Below are positions 61,301 to 64,000 of a stretch of DNA of 64,000 bases, one piece after another. Under the pieces are notes generated by a model, which saw only the letters and a program-made list of their open reading frames with translations, made no database searches and had not been told where the DNA came from. The stretch's first letter is position 1. Each line of letters starts with the position of its first letter. A program made the translations under genes and the position numbers. This DNA is from Lichtheimia corymbifera B2541 (Eukaryota > Mucoromycota > Mucoromycetes > Mucorales > Lichtheimiaceae): contig JNEU01000936.1 of NCBI GenBank assembly GCA_000697475.1, positions 43,049 through 107,048 of the forward strand, in the 5' to 3' direction.

Positions 61301-62344
61301 GACACACCCGTAGCTTATCAATTTACAATGCTGTTCCCTTATCATACTTTCTCGATAAACAACATATACACTACCATGTGCTATTCTTCGACTTTTCTAT
61401 TAAATTCAACATATTATCTAAGCGAACATCATGTCATCAGTCCATATACTTAAGTTGTGGATCACTGGGTGGTTTCTGGATTGAAGAAAGGAGGGGGAAT
61501 AGAAACTTGAAGGTTGGAAAGCGAGATTGAATCATTTACATCATCGTATCGAGATGCTTTTGTTCTTTTGTCACAGGTCCTAGTAGTTCATGTATTGATA
61601 GAAAAAAGGCAGGAATGGTTCTCTAACGTTTGCATTGCAAGATATTAATGCGGGAGTGATGATTCCCAACATAGTGCTTGGTTCATTGTAACTTGATCCA
61701 ATCTGTTCAAGAAAGAATGAGCTGTTGTGATGCACCGATTCACAAGTACATGAACGTGCCATGCTTACCTATGATAGCTTCAGCTACGCTAGTTTATACA
61801 ACGTTATATGTAGGGGCAAGGTATGAAAGGTTCTTATTGGTGGAGGGTGCATGATAGTATTGTCGATGGGTCTTTAACCTTTGAGTGCTTCTACACACAA
61901 GTACAATACAAATGGGGATAAGTATTCAATGAAAAGCGGGCACAAATACGCGGTGTGCAATAACAAAACGACATATCAAAGACAAAGATAAAGTGTGAGG
62001 GTAGATAGATGTGTGTGTAAACGCGGTACAAGAACAGTAAAAGTAATAACTACACTAAAGTATCCACCACGGACGTAAGTATCAATATCCTAGCAGTCCT
62101 GACGCGGTCCTTGATTTATATACGTTGGTTTTGGGATCTTAGCGGTTGACAGAATACGCGGTGTCAATATACGTTTTGTATGAAATCAGAGGAAAAGAAG
62201 ATCCGAATTGTCTTTATTTGTATTCACTAGTCTTTTATACTGATGTGTGTTTCATGATATCAAAACAAAAATGGGATAACCTCACTGGGCTTCACTACAC
62301 TAACCACAACACCATCATGCACTTCCCACCAATGGGATGGACCC
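61301..62344. other. intergenic, left flank of the repeat array
   Basis: AT-rich, with no convincing coding sequence or RNA gene. Confidence 0.45.
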
Positions 62345-62421
62345 TTCCAATCTTGACCTCTCAACTCAAGTTACACAAACATGCCCCTCTGCACCTCTTG
62401 CTCAACCAGGGCCTACTGCTT

Positions 62422-62855
62422 ACAATGAACAAACACCTCTTGTCACATATAGCATACATAAGGAAAACATAAAGATGCACATAACTAAAAATTCTACAAT
62501 GAAACGTGGTGTCTACAATCGAACAAAACTGTTCGTCGTGGTCCAGCGCACCTTGGGTGCAAGTTTCACGATCGTCGTGGCCATTCTCAGATTCACCCAA
62601 TGTCACCACCAGCCAAAGTGAAATAGGGTCGACCTCTTAAATTTTTTTTCGACGAGCCTGGTGGTGACATTGGGTGAATCTGAGAATGGCCACGACGATC
62701 GTGAAACTTGCACCCAAGGTGCGCTTCACCCCGACGAACAACTTTGTTCGATTGAAGACCCCACGTTTCATTGTAGGATTTTTAGTTAGGGCATCTTTAT
62801 GTTTTACATACGCTGTAACCATGATGCTATATGAAAGGTGACCTTTGTCCATTGT
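62422..62855. repeat. array element 1, a 434-bp near-perfect palindrome
   Basis: Arms meet around 62635 with a loop of about 40 bases (about 62615-62655) containing a T run. Both arms hold TTGGGTGCAAGTTTCACGAT or its complement, near-identical over the inner 130 bases. With the flanking spacers the inverted symmetry extends to about 62330-62940. Confidence 0.85.
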
Positions 62856-62932
62856 CAATTAGGTAGATCCTGATAGAGCCGAATATGCGCAGGGGCATGC
62901 TTGTATAACCCAGCTCATTTGCATGAGACTTC

Positions 62933-63182
62933 ACAATGAACAAACACCACTTGTCATATAGCATCACGCTTTCAGCATATGTGAAAGCGTAAACGTAAAT
63001 GTATCGAGGATTGGCAAACGTGATCGTGAAACATGATTGACAAGGTGCGCTGTACCACGACGAGCAATATTGTTCTATGAAAGAGCCTATGTTTCATTGT
63101 AAAGTTTAGAGATAAATGCACTTTCTCGTTTTTACATATGCTGAAACCATGATGCTATATGTCAAGTAATGTTTGTTCATTG
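62933..63182 (-). repeat. array element 2, inverted copy, 250 bp
   Basis: Reverse complement of element 3 with about 90 percent similarity by eye; includes the TATAGCATCACGCTTTCAGC end repeat. Confidence 0.85.
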
Positions 63183-63260
63183 CGCAGTATCATGCAAATG
63201 AGCTGGGTTACACATGCACGCCCCTGCGCATCTTCCGCGCTATCAGGGTCGAGCTACTTG

Positions 63261-63511
63261 ACAATGAACAAACACCACTTGTCATATAGCATCACGCTTT
63301 CAGCATATGTAAAACCGAGAAAGTGCATTTATCTCAAAACTTTACAATGAAACATGGTCTCTTTCATAGAACAATATAGCTCGTCGTGGTACAGCGCACC
63401 TTGTCAATCATGTTTCACGATCACGTTTGCCAATCCTCGATACATTTACGTTTACGCTTTCACATATGCTGAAAGCGTGATGCTATATAACAAGTGATGT
63501 TTGTTCATTGT
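63261..63511 (+). repeat. array element 3, 251 bp
   Basis: Ends in the terminal inverted repeat on both sides; the interior has TTTACAATGAAACATG and CAGCGCACCTTGTCAATCAT. Confidence 0.85.
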
Positions 63512-63588
63512 GAAGTATCATTCAAATGAGCTGTGTTGCACGAGCACGCCCCTGCGCATCTTCCGCTCTATCAGGGTCAAGCTACTTC

Positions 63589-63841
63589 ATCATGAAAAAA
63601 CAGCACTTGTCATAGCATCGTGCTTTTCATCATATGTAAAAACGAGAAAGTGCATTTATCTCAAAACTTTACAATGAAACATAAGCTCTTTCATAGAACA
63701 ATATTGCTCGTCGTGGTCGAGCGCACCTTTTCAATCATGTTTCACGATTAAGCTTGTCAATCCTAGATACAGGCAGGTTTACGTTTTTACATATGCTAAT
63801 AAAACCATGAAGCTATATGACAAGTGATGTTTGTTCATTGT
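63589..63841 (+). repeat. array element 4, 253 bp, left end degraded
   Basis: Same order of motifs as element 3; the left terminal repeat has lost several bases (CATGAAAAAACAGCACTTGT). Confidence 0.8.
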
Positions 63842-63918
63842 GAAGTATCATGCAAATGAGCTGTGTTACACATGCACGCCTCTGCGCATCTTCGGCTCTA
63901 TCAGGGTCTACCTGCTTG

Positions 63919-64000
63919 ACAATGAACAAAGACCACTTGTCATATAGCATTATGGTTACTGCATATGTAAAACATAAAGGAGGCTGTATCTCTAAACTTT
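63919..64000 (+). repeat. array element 5, cut by the window end
   Basis: Begins with the same terminal repeat; the inner part looks more like element 1 (AAACATAAAG) than element 3. Confidence 0.75.

Larger units (their letters stand above)
62345..64000. repeat. nested inverted-repeat array running off the window end
   Basis: At least five elements bounded by about 50-bp terminal inverted repeats (ends ACAATGAACAAACACCACTT and its complement) are separated by related 77-bp spacers that contain GCGCATCTTCCGCTCTATCA. Order: spacer(+), element 1, spacer(-), element 2 (inverted), spacer(+), element 3, spacer(+), element 4, spacer(+), element 5 (cut). Elements 3 to 5 are direct repeats with a period of 328-330 bp. 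No ORF of note lies inside. Confidence 0.85.

Noticed and set aside
62746..62766. GTTCGATTGAAGACC read as a tRNA B box in the repeat array
   Set aside because: Poor match to GGTTCGANNCC, no A box at the right distance, and it is part of the palindrome arm.
1..64000. tRNA, rRNA and CRISPR arrays
   Set aside because: No cloverleaf with matched A and B boxes, no rRNA-like block and no short regular repeat-spacer array were seen; the terminal array has long inverted repeats, not CRISPR repeats.

Overview
The window looks like nuclear DNA of an early-diverging fungus, most likely Mucoromycota (Mucorales-like). This is inferred from many short GT-AG introns of about 50-85 nt, pyrimidine-rich leaders, CA/GA microsatellites, low-complexity Gln/Ser/Thr tracts, and the gene mix: a TEA factor, GATA factors, a GDS1-type winged helix, VTC, a CAS1-type acetyltransferase, RSPRY1 and a PRL phosphatase. 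No bacterial or organellar features, tRNA, rRNA or CRISPR array were recognised. All gene models were spliced by hand from frame continuity and GT/GC-AG borders.

Layout. 1-12.4 kb: the 3' end of a CLASP gene (+), a TEA factor (+), then on the minus strand a SET protein, a secreted purple acid phosphatase and a 1334-residue protein with a GDS1 winged helix and two KilA-N/APSES-like domains. 13.3-15.2 kb: two very small GATA factors in tandem (-). 15.3-18 kb: ctf8 (-) and cdt2 (+) head to head over a 173-bp promoter carrying a perfect MCB box. 18.5-27.8 kb: a Pan1/intersectin-like endocytic scaffold (+) convergent with a full-length KDM5 histone demethylase (-). 29.7-37.2 kb: a PSP1 protein (+), RSPRY1 (+) and a PRL-type phosphatase (-). 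37-52 kb is gene-poor, with a WWE-like protein, a CAS1-type sugar O-acetyltransferase and a VTC polyphosphate polymerase subunit, all on the minus strand. 52.4-60.2 kb: an aromatic-acid-exporter-like membrane protein, mitochondrial intermediate peptidase and an F-box protein, all (+). 60.5 kb to the end: a frameshifted gene relic, then a nested inverted-repeat array running off the window edge.

How genes relate. Ctf8 and Cdt2 both act around PCNA at S phase and share a promoter with an MBF-type site. Pan1-like and CLASP serve actin/endocytosis and microtubules. KDM5, the TEA, GATA and GDS1/KilA-N proteins are nuclear regulators. The purple acid phosphatase and VTC protein both handle phosphate but lie 40 kb apart. 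Nothing suggests a biosynthetic cluster. The strongest oddities are the GDS1-KilA-N-KilA-N protein, the paired mini GATA factors, the EH-EH-WH2-SH3-SH3 scaffold, two GC-AG introns, and the terminal inverted-repeat array.
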